DNA of 42,161 nt, taken from the NCBI GenBank assembly GCA_964595945.1, contig CAZQSL010000016.1, forward strand, positions 1 to 42,161. Reading direction: 5' to 3'. How positions within the stretch are numbered: the first letter of the stretch is position 1; each line of letters opens with the position of its first letter. The DNA comes from CAZQSL01 sp964595945 (GTDB lineage: Bacteria; UBP15; UBA6099; JAJRTR01). Below, one piece after another: positions 17,418 through 26,403 of this stretch. A model generated the notes under the pieces. That model ran no database searches, was not told the DNA's origin, and worked only from the letters and a program-made list of their open reading frames with translations. The translations under genes were made by a program, and so were the position numbers.

Positions 17418-17980
17418 ACGGGATTGTGTTTTTGCCGGACGCTGCGCTTGTGAACCATCTGTTATGTTCCCAGGGTACATCTGATACTACTGGAATAGGT
17501 CAGAAAGACGGATAGGTTGTCCATTGCCTTATTCTTGTCATTCTGAGCGAAGCGAAGAATCCTGTAACGTATTTGAATTGTGTAATTGACAAATGATATG
17601 AAAGTTTTTGGGTTGAGGCCGGAACTCTCTCCCTCCACTTTCAAAAAGGGGGCTTGAGCGATTACAATTGATATCCAGGGTGATCGTGCTGCATGGTGGG
17701 CAATCATCCCGAGTTTATTGCAGAATCCATATTGATTGTGAGGCAGAATAGCGTGGGGCGCAATTTCGTTCCGGAAATAGTCGTTTTAGCAGTAATATGA
17801 TAAAATGGACAGGCACATTTCAGTGTGTATTTTCCGCGGGGCGCCGGATCGATTCGTGTATGGATGTGGTTAATTGCGAATGCGGCATTGTGTCTTCTCA
17901 GAGGTATGGACAAGGCATTGGCGCCGAGTGGAATGACTGTGTTGTGAAGAGACAGGTATTGCACGAGAGCGGAGGCGGCA
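17418..17980. other. 563-bp gap without a credible gene
   Basis: No reading frame here resembles a protein. At 17537-17562 it contains a short sequence with the core TGAGCGAAGCGAAGAAT flanked by an ATTCT/AGAAT inversion. I recognise this motif as a common dispersed intergenic sequence in many bacterial genomes. A TATGAT near 17796 lacks a good -35. Confidence 0.5.
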
Positions 17981-19327
17981 TTGAAAGCTATAATATGCGG
18001 AGGCGGAGCGGTCGGCAGCAATCTCGCGTCACTGACTGTGCGTGAAGGTTTTGAAACAACTGTCATCGACATGGACAGGCGCAAGATCGACGCTCTCAAC
18101 GAACAGATAGATGTCGCGGTAATATGTGGCGACTGTTGCGATCTGAAGATACTCAGGGCCGCTGGTACCGGCACCGCGGATGTGCTGGTCGCCGTGACGG
18201 ATGATGACGAGTCGAATATCATTTCGGCCATCGTAGCAAAAAAACTCGGATGCAAACAGACAATATCGCGATGCCGCAAGGATATCTATACCGCAAAGGG
18301 TGACAATTCATACGCCAGCCTTGTCGGCATCGACCTGATCATCAATCCTGAGAAGCTGACGGCTTTCGAAATCGCGAAGCTGATCAGTACTCCCGGGGCG
18401 CTGATAGTTGAGAATTTCGCCCACGGAAAAGTGCAGTTGAGAGAAGTGACGATAGGCGACGCGAGCCCGGTCTGCGGGAAATCACTTCGCGATATAGGCA
18501 CTGAGAGCGTCGGGCTCATAGCCGGCGTTTCGCGTGGGGGAGAGATATTCGTGCCTGGTGGCGATACTGTCATACAAAACGGCGACCGGCTTTTTGTCAT
18601 TGGCAAGCCCGACAGGATTTCCCGGGCCGACAGGGTGTTCGGCAGGAGCAGGCCGGGGAAAAAAAGCGTGTTTATCCTCGGGGCCGGACACACGGGGATC
18701 AATCTCGCCAAGATGCTCGAAAATGACAGGTTCGATGTAAAGATGATCGAGCGCAACATGGAAAAGGCCGAGTCGGCAGCCGATGCTCTGAGAAAAACCC
18801 TTGTATTCCATGGCGATGCCACCGATACGAATCTGCTCAGGGACAAGGACATCGCAAGCGCTGATGTCTTCATCGCGTTGAGCGGCGACGATGAGGACAA
18901 TATCATCACCGGGCTGCTCGCGCGCGAACTCGGCGTCAGGATGTGTGTGGTCAAGGTCGAAAAACCCGAGTATGTCAAGATCGTCGAACAGCTTGGGATC
19001 GATCTCGCGGTCAGTCCCAGATTGCTGGGTGTCAACGAGGCGCTCAGCTTTATCAGGCGCGGCAATTTCAATTCGGTGTCGGTACTCGAACGCGACAAGG
19101 CGGAGATGATAGAAGTCAGGGTGGCTCCCCAGGCCGCTATTGCCGGGAGGACGCTCATGGAGTCGGGATTGCCGCGGGGCACGATCATCGGAGCCATCGT
19201 ACGGGGCGAAGAGGTCATTATCCCCCGTGGCAACGATGTTGTCCATGCCGGCGATGTGATGATCCTTTTTACCGTTCACGAAAATCTGCCCGCCATCGAA
19301 CGCATGTTCTGCGATTCGATCCGCTGA
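17981..19327 (+). CDS. trkA: TrkA, NAD-binding regulatory subunit of Trk potassium uptake
   Basis: 448 residues, matching full-length TrkA with two tandem RCK units. Each begins with a Rossmann glycine motif, 'CGGGAVGSNLA' at about 6-16 and 'LGAGHTGINLAKML' at about 230-243, and each is followed by a TrkA-C domain. It binds NAD(H) on the cytoplasmic face and gates the TrkH channel encoded immediately downstream. The start is a TTG with GGAGG five bases upstream, which fixes it; MKAIICGGGAVG is the expected N-terminus. It overlaps no gene, and its stop lies inside the ribosome site of trkH, indicating co-transcription. Confidence 0.95.
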   Translation: MKAIICGGGAVGSNLASLTVREGFETTVIDMDRRKIDALNEQIDVAVICGDCCDLKILRAAGTGTADVLVAVTDDDESNIISAIVAKKLGCKQTISRCRKDIYTAKGDNSYASLVGIDLIINPEKLTAFEIAKLISTPGALIVENFAHGKVQLREVTIGDASPVCGKSLRDIGTESVGLIAGVSRGGEIFVPGGDTVIQNGDRLFVIGKPDRISRADRVFGRSRPGKKSVFILGAGHTGINLAKMLENDRFDVKMIERNMEKAESAADALRKTLVFHGDATDTNLLRDKDIASADVFIALSGDDEDNIITGLLARELGVRMCVVKVEKPEYVKIVEQLGIDLAVSPRLLGVNEALSFIRRGNFNSVSVLERDKAEMIEVRVAPQAAIAGRTLMESGLPRGTIIGAIVRGEEVIIPRGNDVVHAGDVMILFTVHENLPAIERMFCDSIR

Positions 19328-19338
19328 GGAGACTTTAC

Positions 19339-20802
19339 TTGATCAATATTAGAAGAATTGTCAGGATGACTGGATGGCTTGTGATAATGCTGTCGCTGTC
19401 CATGATTTTTTCGCTGATATGCGGGCTGCTGTACAGAGAGCCGGCCATGTACATAATACTGAAGTCCATGATAGCCGGGCTCGCGGGCGGCGCTGTCATG
19501 GTACTGATCGGAAAGGGGCTGAAAATCAAAGACCTTTCGAGGCGCGAGGGCATGGCATTTGTCGCGATCGGGTGGTTTGCGGGGGCGTTTGTCTGTTGTC
19601 TGCCGTTTCTGATGTGCGGCCCTGAAATGGGTTTCCATTGTCTCGCGGACGCATATTTCGAGGCGATGAGCGGACTCACTACCACAGGGGCGTCGATCCT
19701 GAAAGACGTCGAAAAACTGCCCCGGTGCATATTGTTCTGGCGGTCGTTCACGCACTGGCTCGGGGGCATGGGCATCATTGTCCTGTTCATTTGCCTCATG
19801 CCATTTCTGGGCGTGGCGGGCCGGCACATGTTCAAATCAGAAGTCCCCGGTCCTATGGCCGACATGCTCCGCCCCAAGATCATGCAGACGGCGCGTGTCC
19901 TCTGGACGATCTATTCCGCGATTTCCATCGCTCTTGTCTTTCTGCTCATGCTGTGCGGAATGGACCTGTTCGATGCGCTGTGCCACATGTTCGGCACGAT
20001 GGCCACTGGCGGCTACTCTACCAGAAACGCCTCGATAGGCCATTATCAGAGTGTTGCCATCGAATATGTGATCATATTGTTTATGATAATCGCTGGCACC
20101 AATTTTTCGCTGTACCACCTCGCCGTGCAGGGCAGGCTGAAAAAGGCTTTGGCCGATCGCGAGCTTCATGTGTATCTGGGCGTGATATTTGGCGCTACGG
20201 CGCTCATCACGGCAAGTGTTATGTATCACAATCACTATGACAGCATCTTCGAGGCATTCCGCGCCGTGCTTTTTCAGGTGTCGTCTCTAATGACTACGAC
20301 AGGCTATGCCACGGCGGATTATGACAAATGGCCGCCTGTGGCGCGGGTGATACTGCTGATACTGATGTTTGTCGGCGGATGTGCCGGCAGCACCGGAGGC
20401 GGCATGAAAGTGATAAGGATACTCGTCGTCGCAAAATACATGCGGCAGACCCTTTTCAACATTGTGCATCCGGAAGCCGTCCTCGGCCTGAGAGTGGGCA
20501 GCGCCCTGATATCGCGTGACACGCTACGTCAGATAACGGGCTTTTTTATCCTTGCGATCGGCGTCTATGTTGGCGGTGTGATAATCGTGGCCGCGTTTGG
20601 ATATGACCTTCTCACGTCAATTTCTGCCGTTGCCGCAACATTGTGGAATGTCGGCCCCGGACTCGAACTTATTGGCCCTACGTGCAATTACTCGTTTTTT
20701 CATCCTCTTATCAAGTGCTTCCTGTCATTTCTGATGGCCGTGGGGCGCCTTGAATTTTTCACCGTATTGATAATTTTCATGCCGGCTTTCTGGAAGAAAT
20801 AG
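19339..20802 (+). CDS. trkH: TrkH-family potassium uptake membrane subunit
   Basis: 487 residues and strongly hydrophobic, as expected for TrkH/KtrB potassium channels. The frame is open far upstream into trkA, but the start is set at the TTG at 19339 by GAGGAG about eight bases before it; the trkA stop is 12 bp upstream. Selectivity-filter-like glycine segments occur in 'MSGLTTTGAS', 'MFGTMATGGYST', 'LMTTTGYATA' and 'WNVGPG', which correspond to the four pore loops. 'GGCAGSTGGGMKVIR' is another TrkH hallmark. It imports K+ with TrkA as cytoplasmic regulator. The next feature downstream is a repeat-rich gap. Confidence 0.95.
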   Translation: MINIRRIVRMTGWLVIMLSLSMIFSLICGLLYREPAMYIILKSMIAGLAGGAVMVLIGKGLKIKDLSRREGMAFVAIGWFAGAFVCCLPFLMCGPEMGFHCLADAYFEAMSGLTTTGASILKDVEKLPRCILFWRSFTHWLGGMGIIVLFICLMPFLGVAGRHMFKSEVPGPMADMLRPKIMQTARVLWTIYSAISIALVFLLMLCGMDLFDALCHMFGTMATGGYSTRNASIGHYQSVAIEYVIILFMIIAGTNFSLYHLAVQGRLKKALADRELHVYLGVIFGATALITASVMYHNHYDSIFEAFRAVLFQVSSLMTTTGYATADYDKWPPVARVILLILMFVGGCAGSTGGGMKVIRILVVAKYMRQTLFNIVHPEAVLGLRVGSALISRDTLRQITGFFILAIGVYVGGVIIVAAFGYDLLTSISAVAATLWNVGPGLELIGPTCNYSFFHPLIKCFLSFLMAVGRLEFFTVLIIFMPAFWKK

Positions 20803-20820
20803 TTATTGCGAAAATTGAAC

Positions 20821-20846
20821 CACGAATTCTGCAATAGAATCCGGGG
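20821..20846 (+). repeat. Remnant of a foldback-element end
   Basis: Read on the minus strand, this 26-bp segment resembles the terminal hairpin of the 188-bp element (8479-8504 and 30135-30160). Both have the form CCCGxATTCTATTGxxGAATTCG; about 22 of 27 positions agree by eye. The rest of the element is absent. It could also act as a weak hairpin after trkH. Confidence 0.4.
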
Positions 20847-20871
20847 TTGAACCATATATGAAAAATTGTTT

Positions 20872-20999
20872 AATTTACCTACCGGAGAAACCTTTTTCGA
20901 GAAAAAGGTTTCTCCGTACCTCTTCCAAAAAGCTTTATATACTTAACTTTTTCTCCAAGTTACTATTACATTGTGCTATCCACAGCGGTAGGTAATTTC
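20872..20999 (+). repeat. Dispersed hairpin repeat, copy 2 (family A)
   Basis: Homologous to 6043-6169. The 16-bp perfect stem is at 20883-20898 and 20901-20916 with a GA centre. Relative to copy 1 one stem pair has changed from G-C to A-T on both arms, so pairing is kept. The ends are AATTTACCTACCG and CGGTAGGTAATTT, inverted. The TATTGATATTC that follows it recurs at 30234-30244. Confidence 0.75.
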
Positions 21000-21094
21000 T
21001 ATTGATATTCAGTATAGCATGGTGCGGATCACGGTCGCTGACTCAGCGGATGGAGTAACGATCAATATCGTCCTGTGTGAAAGCAGTCCGTACA

Positions 21095-21472
21095 CTATTC
21101 GGGATTATTCCAGTCGAGCACGCCTCGCCTCAGCATATAGAGCAGTCCCACGGCGAGGATTGCGATAAACAGCAGCATTTCATAAAAGATAAACGGACCG
21201 TTGGTGATCAGGAACCGCTTGAAGATAACTGCCCACGGATACATGAACACGGCTTCGACATCGAACAGTACAAACAGTACGGCCACCAGATAAAATTTCA
21301 CCGAAAATCGGGCAGGCGTCTTGAACTTAGGCGTCACGCCGCACTCATATACACCCATTTTGTCCTGATTGTATTTCCTCGGCCCCAGCAGATGCGAAAG
21401 CACGACCATCGCCACCGCGACGCCTGCCACGAATACGATTTGTATGAGAAATGGTAAAAAATCTCCAGGCAT
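21095..21472 (-). CDS. nuoA: NADH-quinone oxidoreductase subunit A, stand-alone
   Basis: 125 residues, standard for NuoA. Three membrane helices at about 6-29, 60-83 and 91-113 flank the conserved loop 'YECGVTP', and 'DVEAVFMYPWAV' lies in the second helix; these are diagnostic of this complex I subunit, which helps form the quinone-site region of the membrane arm. GGGAGG lies three bases before the ATG. Unusually, no other nuo gene is next to it: downstream is a repeat-rich gap and upstream is a divergent glycogen synthase gene. It may pair with a nuo operon elsewhere or be a relocated subunit gene. Confidence 0.93.
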   Translation of the reverse strand: MPGDFLPFLIQIVFVAGVAVAMVVLSHLLGPRKYNQDKMGVYECGVTPKFKTPARFSVKFYLVAVLFVLFDVEAVFMYPWAVIFKRFLITNGPFIFYEMLLFIAILAVGLLYMLRRGVLDWNNPE

Positions 21473-21634
21473 TTCCCTCCCCGCCTTTCCATGAGCATAT
21501 TATCATAGATACAACATCCGTGTCACGGAGAGTGTTCCATCCGGATGCGACGGGGGTTTCAAACGCCGCCGGGTAACGCTAAAATATTGAAAGAATATAC
21601 GGACGAAGCGGGCATTATCCCGCGACTGGTGGAT

Positions 21635-23125
21635 ATGGCTTTCAGGACAGAAGTATTGTACGTGACGAGCGAGGTTTCGCCCTATGTCAAGGTCGGAGGT
21701 CTCGCAGATGTGGCCGGCTCGCTCCCTGCGGCTCTTGCAAGGCTCGGATGCGGAGTGACCGTCGTCGCGCCGGCAAGCAGGGCAGTGACAGAGCGATTCC
21801 CGCTCGAACCAACCGGGCTGAAGTACGACATAGAGGCACGCGGGCGGACGTATCGCTACGATGTGCTGACAATCTCCGGCAGTGTCGTGCCTCACTTGTT
21901 TTATGCTTGCGACGAACTGTTCGGGCATGGCGACCTGTATGCCAACGGTGACGATGCGCTGCGTTTCACCACTTTTTCCCGTGCAGTGCTCGCCTCGGTC
22001 CGCGATCTCAGGCCGGCGCCGGCCGTGCTGCATTGCAACGACTGGCAGACGGCGCCCATACCAGCGCTGCTCGCCACCCGTCTGCGCGATATTCCGGGCT
22101 TTTCTTCCATCGCTTCCGTTTTTACTATTCACAACCTGCTTTATCAGGGTCATTTCGCACCGGATACCATTGAATTGACCGGCCTTGCGCCGGAAGAATT
22201 TCACTTTGAAAAAACCGAATTTTTCGGCCAGTTCAATTTCATGAAGGCCGGCATTACCTATGCCGATGCCGTGACGACTGTCAGCCGGCAGTACGCGCGA
22301 GAAATACTTACCCCCGAATATGGCTGCCGTCTCGACTCTCATCTGCTCGCTCACGGCGCAAAGCTCAGAGGCATTACCAACGGGCTCGGGCAGTCTTCCT
22401 TTTCCCCCGCCAGGGATGAGGCGCTTTTCTGCCGCTACAATATCAGGACTTTCGACAAGGGGAAACGCAAAAATCGCGATGCGCTTCTCTACGAACTCAA
22501 TCTATCGCATACCGTATGCGGCGATCTGCCAATGGTGGCGATGATCACGCGGCTCTCGGGTCAAAAGGGATTCGACCTGATCATGGAAGCCGCGGAGTTT
22601 TTCGAGGCAGGGCGTTTTTCGCTGGTCGTGCTCGGCGTCGGTGATCCAAAGTACGAGAGGTTTCTCGCCGCGCTTGCCGCGCGGCATCCGCGTCTCATTT
22701 CATTTCGTAACGAATTCAACGAAGGCCTTGCCAAAAAGATTTATGCGGCAAGTGACATTTTCCTCATGCCCTCGATGTTCGAGCCCTGTGGCCTCGGGCA
22801 ACTGATCGCCATGAGATACGGCACCGTGCCGGTGGCACGCAACACTGGTGGGCTCGGCGAGACGATTACCGACGCTTCGGATGGCGAACACGGTACGGGG
22901 TTTCTGTTCGGGGAATACAGCTCGGCAGCAATGGTGCGGGCTCTTGGCCGTGCGCTCGACGCCGCCGGACAGCCTGCTGTCTGGGATGTCCTCCGGCGCA
23001 ACTGCATGGCGCGCGACTCGGATTGGCAACATGCCGCGAGTGAGTATGTCGAGGTCTACAGGGCCGCGCTTTCGGGTACCTTCAGGGGCAATCCCGATGA
23101 TAACCAGATGGAGTTGCAGTTTTGA
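21635..23125 (+). CDS. glgA: Glycogen synthase (GT5)
   Basis: 497 residues from the preferred ATG at 21635; the frame is open to 21545, but GlgA proteins begin right at 'VLYVTSEVSPYVKVGGLAD'. K19-V-G-G is the ADP-glucose-binding loop. 'LHCNDWQTAPIPALL', 'FTIHNLLYQGHF', 'SGQKGFDLIMEA' and the C-terminal 'FEPCGLGQLIAMRYGTVPV' (E-x7-E-type motif) complete the GT5 GT-B enzyme. It extends alpha-1,4-glucan with ADP-glucose (or UDP-glucose) in the cytoplasm. No glgB, glgC or glgP adjoins it. The ribosome site is weak (GGTGG close to the ATG). It is divergent from nuoA. Confidence 0.95.
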   Translation: MAFRTEVLYVTSEVSPYVKVGGLADVAGSLPAALARLGCGVTVVAPASRAVTERFPLEPTGLKYDIEARGRTYRYDVLTISGSVVPHLFYACDELFGHGDLYANGDDALRFTTFSRAVLASVRDLRPAPAVLHCNDWQTAPIPALLATRLRDIPGFSSIASVFTIHNLLYQGHFAPDTIELTGLAPEEFHFEKTEFFGQFNFMKAGITYADAVTTVSRQYAREILTPEYGCRLDSHLLAHGAKLRGITNGLGQSSFSPARDEALFCRYNIRTFDKGKRKNRDALLYELNLSHTVCGDLPMVAMITRLSGQKGFDLIMEAAEFFEAGRFSLVVLGVGDPKYERFLAALAARHPRLISFRNEFNEGLAKKIYAASDIFLMPSMFEPCGLGQLIAMRYGTVPVARNTGGLGETITDASDGEHGTGFLFGEYSSAAMVRALGRALDAAGQPAVWDVLRRNCMARDSDWQHAASEYVEVYRAALSGTFRGNPDDNQMELQF

Positions 23126-23171
23126 GGCATCCCGCGCGGCGAATGGGCATGTCGCGGACAAAGCTGGCAAG

Positions 23172-24131
23172 TCATTTTGCGGGCGCTGTTTTTTTCTGTC
23201 CGGCGAATTTTTTCTGAAAGGCGAGTTCTTCGTTGCGCCATTTGTTTTTAATAATGAGGTCCGCGACGGTGGAGACTCTGGACAGAGTGGCATCGTCGAC
23301 GGGTGCGAATTTGCCGTTGAACATCAAGAACATGAATTTGAACGAACTGAAGTCAGGGTCTTTGTGCGCGTTGAACATGATGTTGCGGAATTTACCTGCG
23401 ACAGCAGGATCGAGGTCGTTGCGGGCGACGAAGAGCCATGAGTGTTCGATTTCGCGGCAGTAGAAGGGTTCGAAGGGAGTGTCTTTTTTCGCGAGTTCGC
23501 CGGACATTTTCACTATCATTTCGTAGGAGCCGAGCACGTCGATTTCGCGGGTTTTGAGTTGGGCGAACGCGGTGGAGATCGGTGTGTCCTGAGTCTGTGT
23601 GACGGAACCGAAATATTTGGCGAGGGGTTCGTTGATGCCCGCCGTGTAGAGGAGATATCGTGAAGCGATCATTTCCGTGGAGCCCCATTTTTTGCCACGC
23701 AGATCGGCGACGGTTTTATATTCGCCCTTGCGTGTGAAGAAGCAGGCTTTCATGGAAGTGCTGTTGTTCATGGTGAGAGTGAACAGCGGGTGGAGGTCTT
23801 TGCCTCCTTCCATTTTATATTGAGTGTAGTCGATGGAAAAGAGGAGCGCGACATCTGCCTTCTTATCTCGCATAGCTTTTGAAACGAACGCGCTGGGGCG
23901 TTCGCCACGTTTGTAGAGGACTTTTTGCGATACGACTTCCATGCCCATTTTCTTCGATATTATCTGGGCCATGGATTTGAATTGTGTGTCGATGGCGCCA
24001 CTCTTGTTCATCTCTTCCGCGACGGGCATCAATATGACTAGTCGCTGTGGCGGAGCGGCATATACTCTGAGACCGGCCAGCAACACAACGAGCGCTATGA
24101 GTATCGCTACCAGGATTACGCGTTTTTTCAT
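23172..24131 (-). CDS. PhnD-like periplasmic substrate-binding protein, solitary
   Basis: 319 residues. The start at 24131 is fixed by GGAGGTG five bases upstream and by the signal/anchor sequence 'MKKRVILVAILIALVVLLAG' that follows it. The mature part resembles phosphate/phosphite/phosphonate-binding proteins (PF12974): 'FVSKAMRDKKADVALLFS', 'TRKGEYKTVADLRGKKWG', 'DVLGSYEMIV' and 'FLFVARNDLDPAVAGKFRN'-like segments. These bind an oxyanion or small organic ligand for an ABC transporter or a sensor. No permease or ATPase gene is nearby, so it may serve a distant transporter or another role. A good promoter lies upstream (24184-24213), overlapping a dyad shared with the divergent GH31 gene. Confidence 0.85.
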   Translation of the reverse strand: MKKRVILVAILIALVVLLAGLRVYAAPPQRLVILMPVAEEMNKSGAIDTQFKSMAQIISKKMGMEVVSQKVLYKRGERPSAFVSKAMRDKKADVALLFSIDYTQYKMEGGKDLHPLFTLTMNNSTSMKACFFTRKGEYKTVADLRGKKWGSTEMIASRYLLYTAGINEPLAKYFGSVTQTQDTPISTAFAQLKTREIDVLGSYEMIVKMSGELAKKDTPFEPFYCREIEHSWLFVARNDLDPAVAGKFRNIMFNAHKDPDFSSFKFMFLMFNGKFAPVDDATLSRVSTVADLIIKNKWRNEELAFQKKFAGQKKTAPAK

Positions 24132-24183
24132 TCCCGCACCTCCATATCGTGCACGAACCGGTATCAGTGATAATATATTCCAT

Positions 24184-24213
24184 ATCATAATTGCATATAC
24201 CCCGATATGACAA
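24184..24213 (-). promoter_or_regulatory. Promoter of the PhnD-like gene
   Basis: On the minus strand TTGTCA (24213-24208), an 18-bp spacer and TATGAT (24189-24184); each box matches consensus at five of six positions. Predicted start near 24177, about 45 nt before the ATG. Confidence 0.5.
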
Positions 24214-24239
24214 CTACTACTTATTCCAAAGAGTAGTTG
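24211..24239. promoter_or_regulatory. Dyad between divergent genes, possible operator
   Basis: CAACTACT (24211-24218) and its exact complement AGTAGTTG (24232-24239) are separated by 13 bp. The left arm overlaps the -35 of the minus-strand promoter, and the right arm lies just upstream of a TATAAT (24248-24253) for the plus-strand GH31 gene. It could bind a dimeric regulator of both genes. Confidence 0.4.
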
Positions 24240-24307
24240 ACTGGGAGTATAATATATTGTTCAATCAAGCATGATAGTCAGACGAAATAGTACAGGGAGA
24301 CATCGGA

Positions 24308-26365
24308 ATGAAAAAAGTATTAGCGTCGATCATCACGGGAGTAGCGATTGCCGCAACGCTTGGTATTTCAGCAGTCAGAGCGCAGACGGCCCCGGGTATC
24401 GCAGTTGTGGCAGAGGGGCAGGGGATATCATTCCGCCGCGGCTCTGACACTCTTTTTACGCTCAAGTCGGTCGAAACCGCCACTTTTGACGCGAGTTCTT
24501 CAGTCCTGTTCGGATTTTTCAGGTTTTCCAGAAAAAATGAATCATCAGCACATCTCTCGATCATCGCTGACGGTACCCGGATATTGCTGATGAAAGATGG
24601 GGCGAAAGCCGGTGAAATTGAATTGTCGAAGACTTCTGCGGGCACATTTCGCGCCACTGTCAGATACGAACACGACGCCACTGCGCTACGGCTCAATTTT
24701 GCATGTTCGGCAAACGACGAGTTCCGCGGATTTGGCGAGCAGTACAACTACACAGACTTCCGGGGACGTTCGCTGCGCATCTGGACGCAGGAGCAGGGAG
24801 TGGGGCGCGCGAAGAATCCATCGCCGCCGCGAGGCTCATACACCGATTCATATTTCCCAATGCCATACTTGATCGACCCGCGCCAGGGCAAGGGCTTTCT
24901 GATCGAAAATCCGGAGTACAGCGAGTTCACGCTCTGCGGCAAAGAATCGCCTGACACATGGACCGCCGAAGTGTGGAACGGCGAAAAAGTATCATTTCTC
25001 ATCTTCCCCGGGCCGAGACCGGCTGACGTAGTGCGCCAGCTCACGGCAGAGGTCGGACGACCGCAGATGACGCCGCCCGAATGGGCTTTCTCCGGTGTGT
25101 GGCTTTCGGCGCAGGGTGGCCGTGAGGCTGTCGAAAAGCGGCTCGATACAGCGCTTGCAGCGAAAATCCCGGTCACGGCCATCTGGTCGCAGGACTGGTG
25201 CGGCCGCAGGCATTTCGGCGCGGGCAACTGGGGTGTCAAATATCGCTGGCTCCCCGACGATGATAATTATCCTGATCTCAAGGGCATGATTGCCGGATTT
25301 CGCCAGAAGGGTGTGCGGTTTCTGGGCTATGTCAATCCATACATCATCGAAGATGCCGACTTCATAGAGCCAGCGAGTGAAAAGGGCTACCTCATAAAAA
25401 CACCCGCAGGCACGCCATACATGTTTCAGATCATCACGTTCAAGGGCTCGCTGCTCGATGTGTTCAATCCCGAAGCGGGCGAATGGTTCAAGAGTTACGC
25501 AAAGTCCGCCGCCGCGATGGGACAGTCAGGCTGGATGGCCGATTTCGGCGAAGCCCTGCCGTTCGATGCTGTCACGCATGCGGGTACAGGCGCCGCAGTG
25601 CACAATCTGTATCCCACGCAGTGGCATCGTCTCAATCGTGAAGCGCTCGAAGCGGTATATCCCAATGGTGATTTCGTCATGCTAACCCGGTCGGGGTTTA
25701 CCGGTGAACAAAAAGTCGCGCAGATCGTCTGGGGCGGCGATCAGGAAGCCGACTGGAGCGCGGGAGACGGCATCCCCACAGTCGTCACTGCCGCGCTCAG
25801 CACGAGTCTCAGCGGCATCCCCTATTTCACGTGCGACATAGCCGGTTTTTCTGGTGGTCCGAGCACGAAACAGCTATTCATGCGGTGGGTCGAGCTCGGC
25901 GCATTTCTTCCCTTCATGCGCACTCACGACGGGTTGCAAAAGCTCAAAAACCACCGTTTCGACACAGACGGAGAAACCCTCGCGCACTTCCGCGCCATGA
26001 CCCGCATACACGCCGCGCTGCTGCCATATCTCATGCCGGTCGCTCGCGAATCCGTCACTGACGGGCTCCCCATGGTGCGTCATACGATGCTTGTCGATCC
26101 GGAGTGGGATGCGGCTTATTCTGCTGAAAATCAGTGGCTGATCGGCAATGATCTGCTCGTCGCGCCGGTAGTCACGGAAAACGCGGTATCCATCAGGGTA
26201 TCCTTCCCGCAAGGTGAGTGGGAACATCTCCTGACCGGAGAAAAATACGAGGGACGCACCATTGCCGAAGTTTCCGCTCCGGTTGGTACGCCGGCGGTGT
26301 TTGTGCGGGCCGGCAAATATCCTGACATGACTGCCGCCGTGCGCGCCGCCAACAGGGATAAGTGA
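24308..26365 (+). CDS. Exported GH31 alpha-glycosidase (YihQ/sulfoquinovosidase-like fold)
   Basis: 685 residues with a signal peptide (about 1-26, ending AVRAQT). GGGAG lies eight bases before the ATG. The GH31 catalytic barrel is clear: 'SQDW' (about 295), the nucleophile D412 in 'WMADFGEALP', and the acid/base D478 in 'GGDQEADWS', 66 residues later. The WMADFGE and GDQxxDW wording is closest to what I remember of YihQ-type enzymes (sulfoquinovosidases, which use almost the same spacing). 'KYRW' stands near where YihQ has its sulfonate-binding Arg and Trp, so substrate assignment is uncertain; an alpha-glucosidase or xylosidase is equally possible. It acts in the periplasm or outside the cell, and is divergent from a solitary binding protein. 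A perfect hairpin follows the gene. Confidence 0.88.
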   Translation: MKKVLASIITGVAIAATLGISAVRAQTAPGIAVVAEGQGISFRRGSDTLFTLKSVETATFDASSSVLFGFFRFSRKNESSAHLSIIADGTRILLMKDGAKAGEIELSKTSAGTFRATVRYEHDATALRLNFACSANDEFRGFGEQYNYTDFRGRSLRIWTQEQGVGRAKNPSPPRGSYTDSYFPMPYLIDPRQGKGFLIENPEYSEFTLCGKESPDTWTAEVWNGEKVSFLIFPGPRPADVVRQLTAEVGRPQMTPPEWAFSGVWLSAQGGREAVEKRLDTALAAKIPVTAIWSQDWCGRRHFGAGNWGVKYRWLPDDDNYPDLKGMIAGFRQKGVRFLGYVNPYIIEDADFIEPASEKGYLIKTPAGTPYMFQIITFKGSLLDVFNPEAGEWFKSYAKSAAAMGQSGWMADFGEALPFDAVTHAGTGAAVHNLYPTQWHRLNREALEAVYPNGDFVMLTRSGFTGEQKVAQIVWGGDQEADWSAGDGIPTVVTAALSTSLSGIPYFTCDIAGFSGGPSTKQLFMRWVELGAFLPFMRTHDGLQKLKNHRFDTDGETLAHFRAMTRIHAALLPYLMPVARESVTDGLPMVRHTMLVDPEWDAAYSAENQWLIGNDLLVAPVVTENAVSIRVSFPQGEWEHLLTGEKYEGRTIAEVSAPVGTPAVFVRAGKYPDMTAAVRAANRDK

Positions 26366-26403
26366 TTGCTGCCAAACGTACCCGTTCACAGAAAATGAGC
26401 GGA

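Noticed and set aside
17797..18045. 82-codon frame upstream of trkA
   Set aside because: No ribosome site, no recognisable protein pattern, and it runs into trkA out of frame.
18943..19338. Extension of trkH to 18943
   Set aside because: It overlaps trkA heavily and is not membrane-like; the TTG at 19339 has a good ribosome site 12 bp after the trkA stop.
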